From positions 62,001-126,000 of the forward strand of contig NZ_JAPUVI010000095.1 in NCBI RefSeq assembly GCF_029255285.1: DNA of 64,000 nt. Reading direction: 5' to 3'. Positions 54,866-63,273 of the stretch are shown here, in pieces. Each line of letters opens with the position of its first letter. Position 1 is the first letter of the stretch. Source of the DNA: Accumulibacter sp. GTDB taxonomy: Bacteria > Pseudomonadota > Gammaproteobacteria > Burkholderiales > Rhodocyclaceae. The notes beneath the pieces are model-generated. The model searched no databases, was not told the DNA's origin, and worked only from the letters and a program-made list of their open reading frames with translations. The position numbers and the translations under genes were made by a program.

Positions 54866-56956
54866 TTACTGCGCATCAAGGCTCTGCAGAGCTCGCTCGG
54901 CCGCCGCGTCGAAGGTGGCGATACGGGAGACGACCTGCGCTCGCTTGGCGGCGATCTGCTCGTCGAGAGTGGAGGGGGCGATGGCCACCGCGTAACCCCA
55001 GTCCGGATTGAACAAAAGAACCGTTCCCGACGCCGGATTTCGCCAGCAGCAGAGGCCGCACACGGCTTCCTGTTCCGATGCCCGAAAACGCAGCCAATCA
55101 CCCACCTGCCAGCTACTCGATGCGCCCTGATGGGTGCGGGTATTCGCCGTGACCAGGTAATGGATTCGCATTCCACTGCCGGTAAGTAGCCGCGGTCCTT
55201 GCTTCGGGCTGGCGGTGGCGCTCGACCCGGTGAGTGTCCTGTTGTCCGATGCGCCGGACGGGATCGCTGGCTGGCCACGCAGGGCCGCAGTCTGCAAGTC
55301 GAACAAACAGTTGAGGAATGGCGCCCGCTCTGCCGCCGAAACACCGATCGCATCGAGCCCGGCGCCGATCCGCCTGACCAGCGACGATGCTTGTCCAGCG
55401 AGTCGCTTGCGTTCTTCCGCCGTTTCCTTGGGCAGTACGCTCCAGATCAGATCCTCGCCGGTGGCGCTGTCCTCTTGCCAGCGTTTGCCTTCGCTACCCC
55501 CTTCGAGTGCGGCGGTGATCATCACTCGCAACCAGTAGCGGTCGAGGAAGGAGGCGATCTCGGGCGAGCGATTGCGTGCCAGGCTGGTGCGCAGCCAATC
55601 ACGAGCGAGTTGTTCGGCGTGTTGGCGGGTCTCGTGCGTCGCCAGCAGTAGCGCATACGCTTCGCCGGCCAGCCGTACCTCACGGTCGCGCGCATCGATC
55701 AGGCTTCCGAGTTCGGCAAGATAGGGATCCAGTCCTCCGCTGTTCGCCGAGAGAGTTTCGCGCACAGCGGCGCTCAAAGCCGCCAGGCGCTGGCAGACCG
55801 GGTGTTCTCTTCCGGCTTGTCGAGGCAGTCCAACCGCCGCCCTCGCCATGCGATTGATCAGCATGCGTGCCGGATGCTGGCTATTGGCGAAAAGCGATGG
55901 GTCGATGATCGCCAGCTTGAGGAGCGGAATTTGCAGCCGTGCGATTGCCGCCTTGACCGCGTCGGGTAGTTCCGTGGAGTCGAAAATTGCTTCGAAGATC
56001 AGGGCCAAGGTGTCCAGGGTGATCGCCTCGGGAATACCCAGTGGCAGATCCAGATCTTTCGATTTCAGGGCGCGCAAATCTTGACGCGGCAGCGAGTCAG
56101 TTTCTGTCGAATCGGTGGCCCGCGCAGTCGAGCACGCTTCGAGGACGCTCAGGCGCTCAAGCAGGTGCTGGAGCATCAGCATTGCTGCGGCGTCGAGGGT
56201 GGGGTTGCCCGATCTGGCCGGGCTCTCCGCCGCGGAGTCGCCGGTCTCGGCCGGTGACTCCGCGGCACTTCGCTGGCGAACGACCTGCCGCAGCGCTGAC
56301 AGCGGATTGGTCGGTACTTCACCACGCCGGTCCGGCGTCTCGTTGCCCGGGCCTCGACGCGTCGGCATTCCCACTGCGTTTGCGGCCACAGCCGCTTCGA
56401 CACCGCCACGTGTCAGCAGACCGTCGATCTCTCGATAGAGCCTGGGCAGTTCCTCGCCCAGGCTGCGCTCGAGTCGGTCGAGCAGCGTGAGTCTCTGTTC
56501 GAGACTTCCGCCAAACTCCCGACAGAGCGCCCGGAGGCCGAGACAGATCACTTCGAAACCGATCGGGTCAGCGGCTTCTTCTATCGTTGGGCGATGGAGC
56601 AGCGTCATATAACGCGACCGGGCGCGCCACAGATCGCGACCCACGGCCTCGCGCAGGTGAGTGCCGATTTCGCGCAGGCGGATATCCAGTTCGAGGTCCT
56701 CATCGCCCAGCAAGGTCAGTCGCGAGGCGGTGAGTTCGCCTATCTGGTCGAAGCCGTCGAGTGGGCCAGCCGACGCCAACTGGTCATGGGCCTCGCCAAG
56801 CTCCCGGCCGAAGGCCGCGAGTGCCGACGGCAAAGAGATCCCCGACTGTTTGACGATTTCGGTCAGTCGGCCTTGAAAAAGTTCACCGCTGGCGCGCAAC
56901 AGATCGCAGGAATCTTCGTCGGGAGGGACGGGCGGCTGTGTCTGCCAGGAGGTCAT
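54866..56956 (-). CDS. DUF1631 family protein
   Basis: 696 residues from ATG 56956 (weak ribosome site). Long helical N- and middle parts (SELFQGRLTEIVKQSGISLP; LDTLALIFEAIFDSTELPD; LPLLKLAIIDPSLF-like) and the conserved helix ARMLINRMARAAVGL followed by ENPVCQRL-type sequence are typical of DUF1631, a family common in Betaproteobacteria. The C-terminal ~120 residues (SSSWQVGDWLRF; VCGLCCWRNPASGTVLLF) form a beta-rich domain resembling PilZ. Function unknown. Divergent orientation to none; 90 bases before rhlE on the same strand. Confidence 0.85.
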   Translation of the reverse strand: MTSWQTQPPVPPDEDSCDLLRASGELFQGRLTEIVKQSGISLPSALAAFGRELGEAHDQLASAGPLDGFDQIGELTASRLTLLGDEDLELDIRLREIGTHLREAVGRDLWRARSRYMTLLHRPTIEEAADPIGFEVICLGLRALCREFGGSLEQRLTLLDRLERSLGEELPRLYREIDGLLTRGGVEAAVAANAVGMPTRRGPGNETPDRRGEVPTNPLSALRQVVRQRSAAESPAETGDSAAESPARSGNPTLDAAAMLMLQHLLERLSVLEACSTARATDSTETDSLPRQDLRALKSKDLDLPLGIPEAITLDTLALIFEAIFDSTELPDAVKAAIARLQIPLLKLAIIDPSLFANSQHPARMLINRMARAAVGLPRQAGREHPVCQRLAALSAAVRETLSANSGGLDPYLAELGSLIDARDREVRLAGEAYALLLATHETRQHAEQLARDWLRTSLARNRSPEIASFLDRYWLRVMITAALEGGSEGKRWQEDSATGEDLIWSVLPKETAEERKRLAGQASSLVRRIGAGLDAIGVSAAERAPFLNCLFDLQTAALRGQPAIPSGASDNRTLTGSSATASPKQGPRLLTGSGMRIHYLVTANTRTHQGASSSWQVGDWLRFRASEQEAVCGLCCWRNPASGTVLLFNPDWGYAVAIAPSTLDEQIAAKRAQVVSRIATFDAAAERALQSLDAQ

Positions 56957-57034
56957 CGGTGGGTAAGCGACAAGGGGAATACTGGACGTCGGTCGGAAGG
57001 CGTTCCTACGGCCTGGCCAGCAAGACGTTGCACC

Positions 57035-57400
57035 TCAGCGGGCCTCGCCGGCCTTGCTGTCACCGGCTGTTTCGTCGCTCGGCGAGGCCTTCCTCTTCTT
57101 GGCGCCTGGCGCTTGTGGCGGCGGTAGTTGTGGTTCGACGGTCGACAGTTTGTTGTCGCGCATGTAGCCGTCCATGTCCCGCCAGCCGTCGTAAATGGCG
57201 GCCTTCGGCAACCACGAGTAGATCGAATAGCAATCCTCGATGGCGCGGCCGGACTGGCGGCAGGCACCACCAACCGCCTTGCCTTCGGCCTCGAGCCGCG
57301 CCGCTTTGGTGGCGGGAGCTTCGATTCCCAGTTTTTGCTGGACGGCGTCGCAACCGGACAGGTTCGGCAACAGCGCGCTGGCGAGCAAGAGGACGCACAT
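57035..57400 (-). CDS. Small predicted lipoprotein
   Basis: About 121 residues from ATG 57400 (MCVLLLASALLPNLSGCDAV). The lipobox LSGC supports an exported, lipidated protein. A conserved-looking middle (ACRQSGRAIEDCYSIYSWLP; YDGWRDMDGYMRDN) with paired Cys suggests a disulfide. The tail is Pro/Lys-rich. An upstream TTG start would also fit. Function unknown. It lies between prsT and the DUF1631 gene, same strand. Confidence 0.75.
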   Translation of the reverse strand: MCVLLLASALLPNLSGCDAVQQKLGIEAPATKAARLEAEGKAVGGACRQSGRAIEDCYSIYSWLPKAAIYDGWRDMDGYMRDNKLSTVEPQLPPPQAPGAKKRKASPSDETAGDSKAGEAR

Positions 57401-57554
57401 CTGACTTGGGCGGTGGTCGAGCAACAGAAACCTCGTAGCATCGGTAGCGAGAGTGAATTCTAAACACAAACGGCTTCCTTGGTACGGCCGGGTACCGTTC
57501 CCGCACGCACAAATTGGTGCTCCTTGCCGTCCGGGTTGCTCGCCGCCTCCTTGC

Positions 57555-60419
57555 CTACAAGGAGTGCAACAGGCGACGTGCTTCCTGCTCTTCGGGAAAG
57601 GTCTGACCCGAGCCGAGAATCTGTTCCAGTTCCCGTAGCGCATCGCCCCGGCGTCCGCTCTTGGCTAAAGCGGAGGCGTAATGAAAACCGATGGTCGGCG
57701 ACTTTGGGGCCAACTGGCGGGCCTTGCTCAGCAGGTCGACGGCGGGGGCGAGTTCCCCCCGCTCGAGCCGGATGACGCCCAGCGTGTCGAGTATTCTCGG
57801 GTCGCCGGGTGCCAGTTGGTAGGCCTTTTCCGCATACTCGAGGGCACGCGGATCCTTGGTTTCGAGTGAGATCCAGGCAAGATTGTTCAGTGCCAGCGCG
57901 TTACCTGGCTGCAGCGCGATCACCGTCGCCAGTTGTCCTTTGGCACCGTCGAAGTCACGGTTCTCGATCAGGCGCTCGGCCAGATAAGCCCGAAAATCGC
58001 CGTCCTTGGGATGTTCGGTGACCCAGGTCTGAGCAAATTGGGCCGCGTCGGCGGGATTGCCACCAGCGGCCATCGACTGATGAAGCCTGACCGCCGCGAT
58101 GGCCGACGGGGCAACGGTCAGCGCCTTGCGAAACAGCGCAGTGGCCTGGGCATAGCGCTTGTCGGCCAGCAAGATGTCGCCTTCGGCGAGATAGCCGTCG
58201 GCCAGCTTCGGGTAGGATTTTTGGAAACTGCGAGCCAGATCGAGCGCCGCCGCGCGACTCCCGGCACGCATCTCGAGCCGGATTTGCGCCATTTTCGCCG
58301 CCGCATTCTGCGGTTCCAACTCCAGCGTACGCTTGAGCGATTGCCGCGCGCTGGCAGGATCGCCCGCCGCCAATTGGGCTTGCGCGAGTTGGAAGTGGGC
58401 GGCGGCAACCCGGTCCTGCGTAGCGATGACTTCGCGCAGTGTCGTCACGGCCTGTTGCGCATCGCCCGATGCCAGCTGCGCGCGGCCCAGCAGAGAGGTG
58501 ATTTCGGCGTTACGGGGAAATTTGGCCTTTGCCGCCTGTGCGGCATCCAGGGCTTTGCTGACTTCGCCACCGGCGAGGTACCAGCGTATCAGCGCGATGC
58601 GCGGCAGCACGGCTTCGGCATTGGCGGACACCGCTTTTTCGACCAGAGCGATCACTTCCGGGCGGCCGCTGCCGGTGTGCGCCTTGAGTTCGGCCAAAGC
58701 CAGCAGACCTTCGGGATTGCTCGGCTGGCGCGCCAGCAGGTCCTCGAGACGCTTGCGGGCACCGTCCGCATTGCCCTCGGCCAGGTCGAGGTTGACCAGA
58801 TTCATCGCCGCCGGGGTGTATAGAGGATCAGTCGCCAGCGCCGCCTCGAACGCCTGCCGCGCGCCCGGCACATCGCGCTTGCGCAACAGGACGACGCCGC
58901 GCAGGTTGAAGGTCAAGGGGTTGCGAGGCTGTTTGGCTTCCAGTGCCGTTACCGCGCGAAGCGCCTTGTCCGGATCTCTCTGTTCCAGGTAGGTCAAGAC
59001 CAGCATGACTTCGGAAGCATATTGCGAACGGTCGCTGACGCCCAGTTCCTGCAAGGTTCCAATGCCGGCCGAGACGTCGCCGCTGCGTATCTGCGCCTGG
59101 GCCAAGGCGGCCCGCATCTGTCCATCCTGTGGGTCCGCCTCGGCGGCACGCTTGAACAGTTGCTTTGCACGCACAAAGTCGCCGCGCTGCATTTCGATCT
59201 GCCCGCCGAGCGCCAGCGTCAGGGCGTCGGCGGAAGACGATTGCAGAATCGGCTCCAGGGCGGCACGGGCGGCATCCGGTTTGCCGAGCCGCAAGCGGGC
59301 GTCGGCCAGCAGGCGGCGGGCGCGCGAGTCGCGCGGTGAGCGCTCGACCACCTTGTTCAGGTGCGCTTCGGCGACCTCTGGGGATCCGTTGGTCAGTTCT
59401 ATCGTACCGGCGAGGAGCAGGGCCTGGACATGCTCGGGCACCACTTTGAGAACCAGTGCCACCGCTTCACGAGCCTCCTGGTACTTGTTCTCCTTGAAGG
59501 CGAGTTGGGCATCGAGCAGGGTAGCTTCGAGGTCGCCGCCCGGCACCTCGTGCAGCAGGGCGACTTGCTGGCGCACCTCGTCGTATCGCTCGGCGGCGAA
59601 CAGCATCGTGACCAGCGCGATGCGTGGCCAGACAGCGGCGGGTGCGGCAGCGACGGCTTCGGCCAGGCGCGCCTGAGCGACGCCGTATTGACCCTGGGCA
59701 CCGGCGATTCGTGCGCGCAGGACCAGGGCGTCGATTTCAGTCGGATACTTCGCCAGAACGCCGTCGATGATCTGCGCCGCCACGTTCAGATCCTTGCCAT
59801 GCACCAGGACCTGCGCCTGGGATACCGCCGCCGCGGCGAGTTGAGGACTCGCCCGCAACACGGCATCGGCCATTGCCTTGGCTTCTTCGACATTGCCTTT
59901 TGCCAGCAGCGCGCGTGCTCGGTAGCTGTCAAGCAGCGCGCGCGCTGTCGGGTCGTTCAAGGTGGCCGGATTGATGTCGCTCAGCACCTTGTCGGGCTGG
60001 CCGAGTTCCAGCAAAGCGCGGGCCAGCAGCGGGCCGACCTTGTTGGCGTCGTAGCCGGTTTCCCACGCCCGTCGCAATTCCTTTTCGGCGGTCGCGAAAT
60101 CCCAGGCTTCCAGGGTCAGTTGCCCGAGCAGGAAGCGCGCCTCGGCGTTGTTGGGCTGTTCCTTGAGGACATTCTTGAACTGCAGTTCGGCGCCTCGACG
60201 ATCATTCTTTTCGAGCAGGCGCTTGCCGTCGGCCAACAGGCTGTCACTGTTCGAAGCCGAGCACGCCGCGAGCAGCAGTGCGGTGTACGCGAGCAGGCAG
60301 GCGACCAAGGAAGCCGGCCGTCGGCTCGTTCTCCCGTCGCTGGCATTCGGCTGCTCATCCGGCAGGGACCTGCGCGCTGGCAGCGTGACTCGCAAAAATT
60401 CATGAAAACGACTTCTCAT
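57555..60419 (-). CDS. prsT: PEP-CTERM system TPR-repeat lipoprotein PrsT
   Basis: 954 residues from ATG 60419. A basic N-terminus is followed by a hydrophobic segment ending in lipobox LLAACS. After it comes the near-invariant PrsT start SLLADGKRLLEKNDRRGAEL. About twenty TPR-type repeats (VQLKNVLKEQPNNAEARFLLG-like) fill the rest. PrsT belongs to the exosortase/PEP-CTERM export and exopolysaccharide system; it probably scaffolds the secretion of surface polymers at the outer membrane (family inference). The PEP-CTERM gene lies directly upstream, separated by a terminator. No exosortase is in the window. Confidence 0.92.
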   Translation of the reverse strand: MRSRFHEFLRVTLPARRSLPDEQPNASDGRTSRRPASLVACLLAYTALLLAACSASNSDSLLADGKRLLEKNDRRGAELQFKNVLKEQPNNAEARFLLGQLTLEAWDFATAEKELRRAWETGYDANKVGPLLARALLELGQPDKVLSDINPATLNDPTARALLDSYRARALLAKGNVEEAKAMADAVLRASPQLAAAAVSQAQVLVHGKDLNVAAQIIDGVLAKYPTEIDALVLRARIAGAQGQYGVAQARLAEAVAAAPAAVWPRIALVTMLFAAERYDEVRQQVALLHEVPGGDLEATLLDAQLAFKENKYQEAREAVALVLKVVPEHVQALLLAGTIELTNGSPEVAEAHLNKVVERSPRDSRARRLLADARLRLGKPDAARAALEPILQSSSADALTLALGGQIEMQRGDFVRAKQLFKRAAEADPQDGQMRAALAQAQIRSGDVSAGIGTLQELGVSDRSQYASEVMLVLTYLEQRDPDKALRAVTALEAKQPRNPLTFNLRGVVLLRKRDVPGARQAFEAALATDPLYTPAAMNLVNLDLAEGNADGARKRLEDLLARQPSNPEGLLALAELKAHTGSGRPEVIALVEKAVSANAEAVLPRIALIRWYLAGGEVSKALDAAQAAKAKFPRNAEITSLLGRAQLASGDAQQAVTTLREVIATQDRVAAAHFQLAQAQLAAGDPASARQSLKRTLELEPQNAAAKMAQIRLEMRAGSRAAALDLARSFQKSYPKLADGYLAEGDILLADKRYAQATALFRKALTVAPSAIAAVRLHQSMAAGGNPADAAQFAQTWVTEHPKDGDFRAYLAERLIENRDFDGAKGQLATVIALQPGNALALNNLAWISLETKDPRALEYAEKAYQLAPGDPRILDTLGVIRLERGELAPAVDLLSKARQLAPKSPTIGFHYASALAKSGRRGDALRELEQILGSGQTFPEEQEARRLLHSL

Positions 60420-60509
60420 TGCACGCTCCGCCCCCACCTTGTTCTGCGCCAAATCTGCCCGCACGCCACGTCGCGGCAAAAAATGTTACCACGCGGCGGT
60501 AGGCAGACG

Positions 60510-60537
60510 AAAAAAAACCCCGCCGGGTGCGGCGGGG
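60510..60537 (-). terminator. Intrinsic terminator of the PEP-CTERM gene
   Basis: On the minus strand CCCCGCCG-CACC-CGGCGGGG is followed by eight T, 20 bases after the stop of the PEP-CTERM gene. It separates that gene from prsT transcription. Confidence 0.92.
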
Positions 60538-60557
60538 TCGTGGCTGACCTCGGAAGC

Positions 60558-61496
60558 TCAGCCGGCCTTGCGGCGCCGCGCCGCAAAACCCAGCCCGGCG
60601 AAAGCCAGACCGAACAGGGCGAGACTTCCCGGCTCCGGAACCCGGATCGGTTCGGTGGTGATCGCGAAGGCGAACTGGACGGTCGTCGCCGCGTCTTCCG
60701 CCGTCTTGAAGCCCTGGCAACCGGCCGCCAGGCCCAGGGCCGCGCATTCGCCGGCCGCCAGCGTGCCGATCGGGCTGGCACCGCCTCCCGGGCCGAGGAC
60801 GAAGATGCTGGCCAGGTAGGTCTCGCCCGCATAGACGAAGCTCTGATTCAGCGTCGACGTGCCGCTGAAGCCGAACAGGTCGCCGCAGCCGCCGACGGGG
60901 GGCGGTGTGCCGTCGGCGCAGAGTCCGCTGGCAGGGTCATTCGGCGTCTCGCGGAACTCGAAGTTGAAGATGATCGGGGTGAGCGTCGTCGTCGGACCGG
61001 GTATCGGGGAGAACTCCGGCGCCGGAGCGATTGCCGTCAGGGTCAAGGTATCGGTGACCTGGCCGCGCAAAAGCGTATTGAAGTCGCCGCTGATCGGATT
61101 GTTGAAGTGGGTGAAGGTGACGCCAGTTCCAATCTGGCCGAGGATCACGCTCGGCACGCCGCCGAAGGTGGTATTGATCGTTCCCGTCGCCGGTCCGCCG
61201 CTGTAACGGCTGGCGCCGGTGCTTCCGGTGCCGATGGTCAGCGCGCTACGGTTTGACTCCGCATCTCCGGTATCGACCGTAAAGTTGCCACCGGTGGCGC
61301 CCCACGACAATTGATTACCGTCGACGGTCTGGGTCGTCGTACCGCCACCGCCGGTCTCGAACGTCGATCCGGTAAAGTTGGCGTCGGTCGAGTAGCTCCA
61401 GGTCGTTGCCTGGACGGCAGACGCCGTTCCCGACGCCATCACCAAGCCTAATCCCAAACCCGCCGCGATTGCCGTCAGTCTGTTGCGTTGTTTCAT
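60558..61496 (-). CDS. PEP-CTERM protein, THxN-like
   Basis: 312 residues from ATG 61496 behind AGAAGGAGA. A signal peptide (LTAIAAGLGLGLVMASGTASA) precedes a Thr/Gly/Ser-rich body with the segment VTFTHFNNPISGDFNTLL, characteristic of the THxN group. The end is the PEP-CTERM sorting signal: VPEPGSLALFGLAFAGLGF then the basic ARRRKAG. Exosortase would cleave it and the protein would reach the cell surface or matrix. A sigma-54-type promoter lies at -24/-12 and a strong terminator follows the gene, so it is a monocistronic unit. Confidence 0.94.
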   Translation of the reverse strand: MKQRNRLTAIAAGLGLGLVMASGTASAVQATTWSYSTDANFTGSTFETGGGGTTTQTVDGNQLSWGATGGNFTVDTGDAESNRSALTIGTGSTGASRYSGGPATGTINTTFGGVPSVILGQIGTGVTFTHFNNPISGDFNTLLRGQVTDTLTLTAIAPAPEFSPIPGPTTTLTPIIFNFEFRETPNDPASGLCADGTPPPVGGCGDLFGFSGTSTLNQSFVYAGETYLASIFVLGPGGGASPIGTLAAGECAALGLAAGCQGFKTAEDAATTVQFAFAITTEPIRVPEPGSLALFGLAFAGLGFAARRRKAG

Positions 61497-61548
61497 GTTT
61501 GTCTCCTTCTCTCGGAAAATGCCAGCCCCCGGCTGTCATCTAGTCGAA

Positions 61549-61564
61549 AGCAGATTGCGTGCCA
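61549..61564 (-). promoter_or_regulatory. Sigma-54 (RpoN) promoter of the PEP-CTERM gene
   Basis: TGGCACGCAATCTGCT on the minus strand fits the -24/-12 consensus (TGGCAC-N5-TTGC) with one mismatch. The GG and GC pairs are exactly ten bases apart. Predicted start ~61538, 42 bases before the ATG at 61496. Confidence 0.7.
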
Positions 61565-61882
61565 TAAACTTGATGATTATGATATAAAGAGAAAAGAGGT
61601 AATCACGATCGAAATCTTTTATCCGCTGTGTAAAGTTTCCCGACATTTTCGAAGTCGATCGGCTATCCGCTCCGACGTGCTTTCGCGTACACTACGGCAC
61701 CAGTGGCACGCGTAATCGGCGGGTAGACCGTTCGGAGGATTTCACTCGATGGCCAGCGTGGCCGCGCTTGTCGACTACTGGCTCTGTGCGTTTCCAGGGC
61801 AAAGCGGACCGCGGCGGCGTCGCGTCGACGGATGCCCTATCGACCTTCGTCGGACGAGAGAACCCATCATTCAAAACCCTTC

Positions 61883-63205
61883 ATGAGCAAGAGAAGCAGG
61901 CATGCCTTTCGTGGTGTCGCCGCGGCAGCGGCGCTGATGCTGTCCGCTACCGCGGCGGCAGCGGCGCAAGCCGGCTCGGAAAACGAGTGGCGTATCGACA
62001 GCGCGGCGGTTTCGGCCGTTCCCTTCATCAGTCAGTTCGTCGGCGGACAGTGGGTTCAGCGCTTACCAGCGACGAACGGTACGCTGCTCGAGGTACGCGG
62101 TATCCTCAAGGTGGAGGGAGACGGGGCCTTCGGGCCGCTGCGCCTGTCGGAAGTCGGGTTGCTGTCCGGCACGAGCGGCGTTCCGGCGGCGGCTGAACTC
62201 GTGGCCGTCGGCGTCGGCTCGGTAAGCTGCAAGTATCTTCCGGCCCAACTCGGGACGGGCGGACCAACCGAAGTCAAACTTGGCGCGGGCAAGGAGTTTA
62301 CGCTGCTGCGCGACGCCGCAACGGGCTCGGTGTTGCTCAGGACGCGTGCGCCGACGCTCGATCTGTGCATGGCTTTCGAAGTGGTGGGAACGCCGCCGCC
62401 GGCATTGCTCTGGAGCGTCGCCCGCCGGCCGATCTCGCTCACCGTCGGCTCGCTGGCACGGACAGCGCCGGCGGTGCCAGCAACCCGCGGCGCTGCGCCG
62501 GCAAGCGTGGTGCCGGCGCCAGTGTCGGTCACACCGGCTCAGACCGGGGCGGCGGCGGTCTCCTTGCCGATGCTTTGGGGTGCGCTGGCCGGCGCAGCGG
62601 CGCTAGCCCTAGTGGCGACGATCGTGCTTCTGGTGCGCCGCCGGCGCCAGCGTGAAACGAGCGACGCGGCGCCGGCTGCCACGCGCGATGGCCGCCTGCC
62701 TTTCAGCATCGCGCGCGTCACGCCGGCGCACCTGCCAAGTTCCTTTGCGCGTGTCGAAGCGGATGGCGGGGCGGGTCAAGCGCTTTTCCGCGAAGCCTTG
62801 GCCTCGATCAGGTTGGGTGAATGGGTGCGCGCCGATCAACTGTTCGGTGAGGCAATCGACACCGGCTTGACGCCGACCTTCGAGGCCGGCGCGTGGAGCC
62901 TGCGCGGTGAAGCGCGGCTCAATGACAACCAACTCATCGCGGCGCTGGACTGCTTTCTGCGGTCGCTGAGTTGCCGCGCCGTAACCTCGGAGTCGGCGCT
63001 CGTTTCCGCCAACCACCTGGCGGCGATCTACCGCGAATTGCGTCTGCGGCGGGATGCCTCCAAGATGGAAAAACTGCGGGTGCGGGTGAACCCGTTTGCT
63101 AGCGAACTCAGTCCGGAGCGCGTCGAGCTGATCGTCCGTCTGGCGACGGAGTTCAAGCGCCGGCGGCGGGCGGCGGTGCTTTCCCGCTTGCTGCCCTTTC
63201 GCTGA
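61883..63205 (+). CDS. Single-pass membrane protein of unknown function
   Basis: 440 residues from ATG 61883. A signal peptide (GVAAAAALMLSATAAAAAQA) and an extracytoplasmic domain of ~190 residues with two Cys (~116, 162) lead to a Pro/Ala stalk. One membrane helix (LWGALAGAAALALVATIVLL, ~231-250) follows, then a basic stop-transfer and a cytoplasmic helical domain of ~185 residues. The latter has TPR-like pairs (ALASIRLGEWVRADQLFGEA; AALDCFLRSLSC). I do not recognise the family. It is near the PEP-CTERM gene but divergent from it. The 386-base gap before it (61497-61882) holds the RpoN site and no gene. Confidence 0.78.
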   Translation: MSKRSRHAFRGVAAAAALMLSATAAAAAQAGSENEWRIDSAAVSAVPFISQFVGGQWVQRLPATNGTLLEVRGILKVEGDGAFGPLRLSEVGLLSGTSGVPAAAELVAVGVGSVSCKYLPAQLGTGGPTEVKLGAGKEFTLLRDAATGSVLLRTRAPTLDLCMAFEVVGTPPPALLWSVARRPISLTVGSLARTAPAVPATRGAAPASVVPAPVSVTPAQTGAAAVSLPMLWGALAGAAALALVATIVLLVRRRRQRETSDAAPAATRDGRLPFSIARVTPAHLPSSFARVEADGGAGQALFREALASIRLGEWVRADQLFGEAIDTGLTPTFEAGAWSLRGEARLNDNQLIAALDCFLRSLSCRAVTSESALVSANHLAAIYRELRLRRDASKMEKLRVRVNPFASELSPERVELIVRLATEFKRRRRAAVLSRLLPFR

Positions 63206-63273
63206 AGCGGGCCGCGCTCCGCTTTTCGTCCGCCGCCTTGGCCCGCCCAGCGGTTTCGCTCGGCGGGCTTGCT

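Noticed and set aside
59361-61256. Plus-strand ORF of 631 codons
   Set aside because: Antisense of prsT and the PEP-CTERM gene; it even reads through the terminator hairpin.
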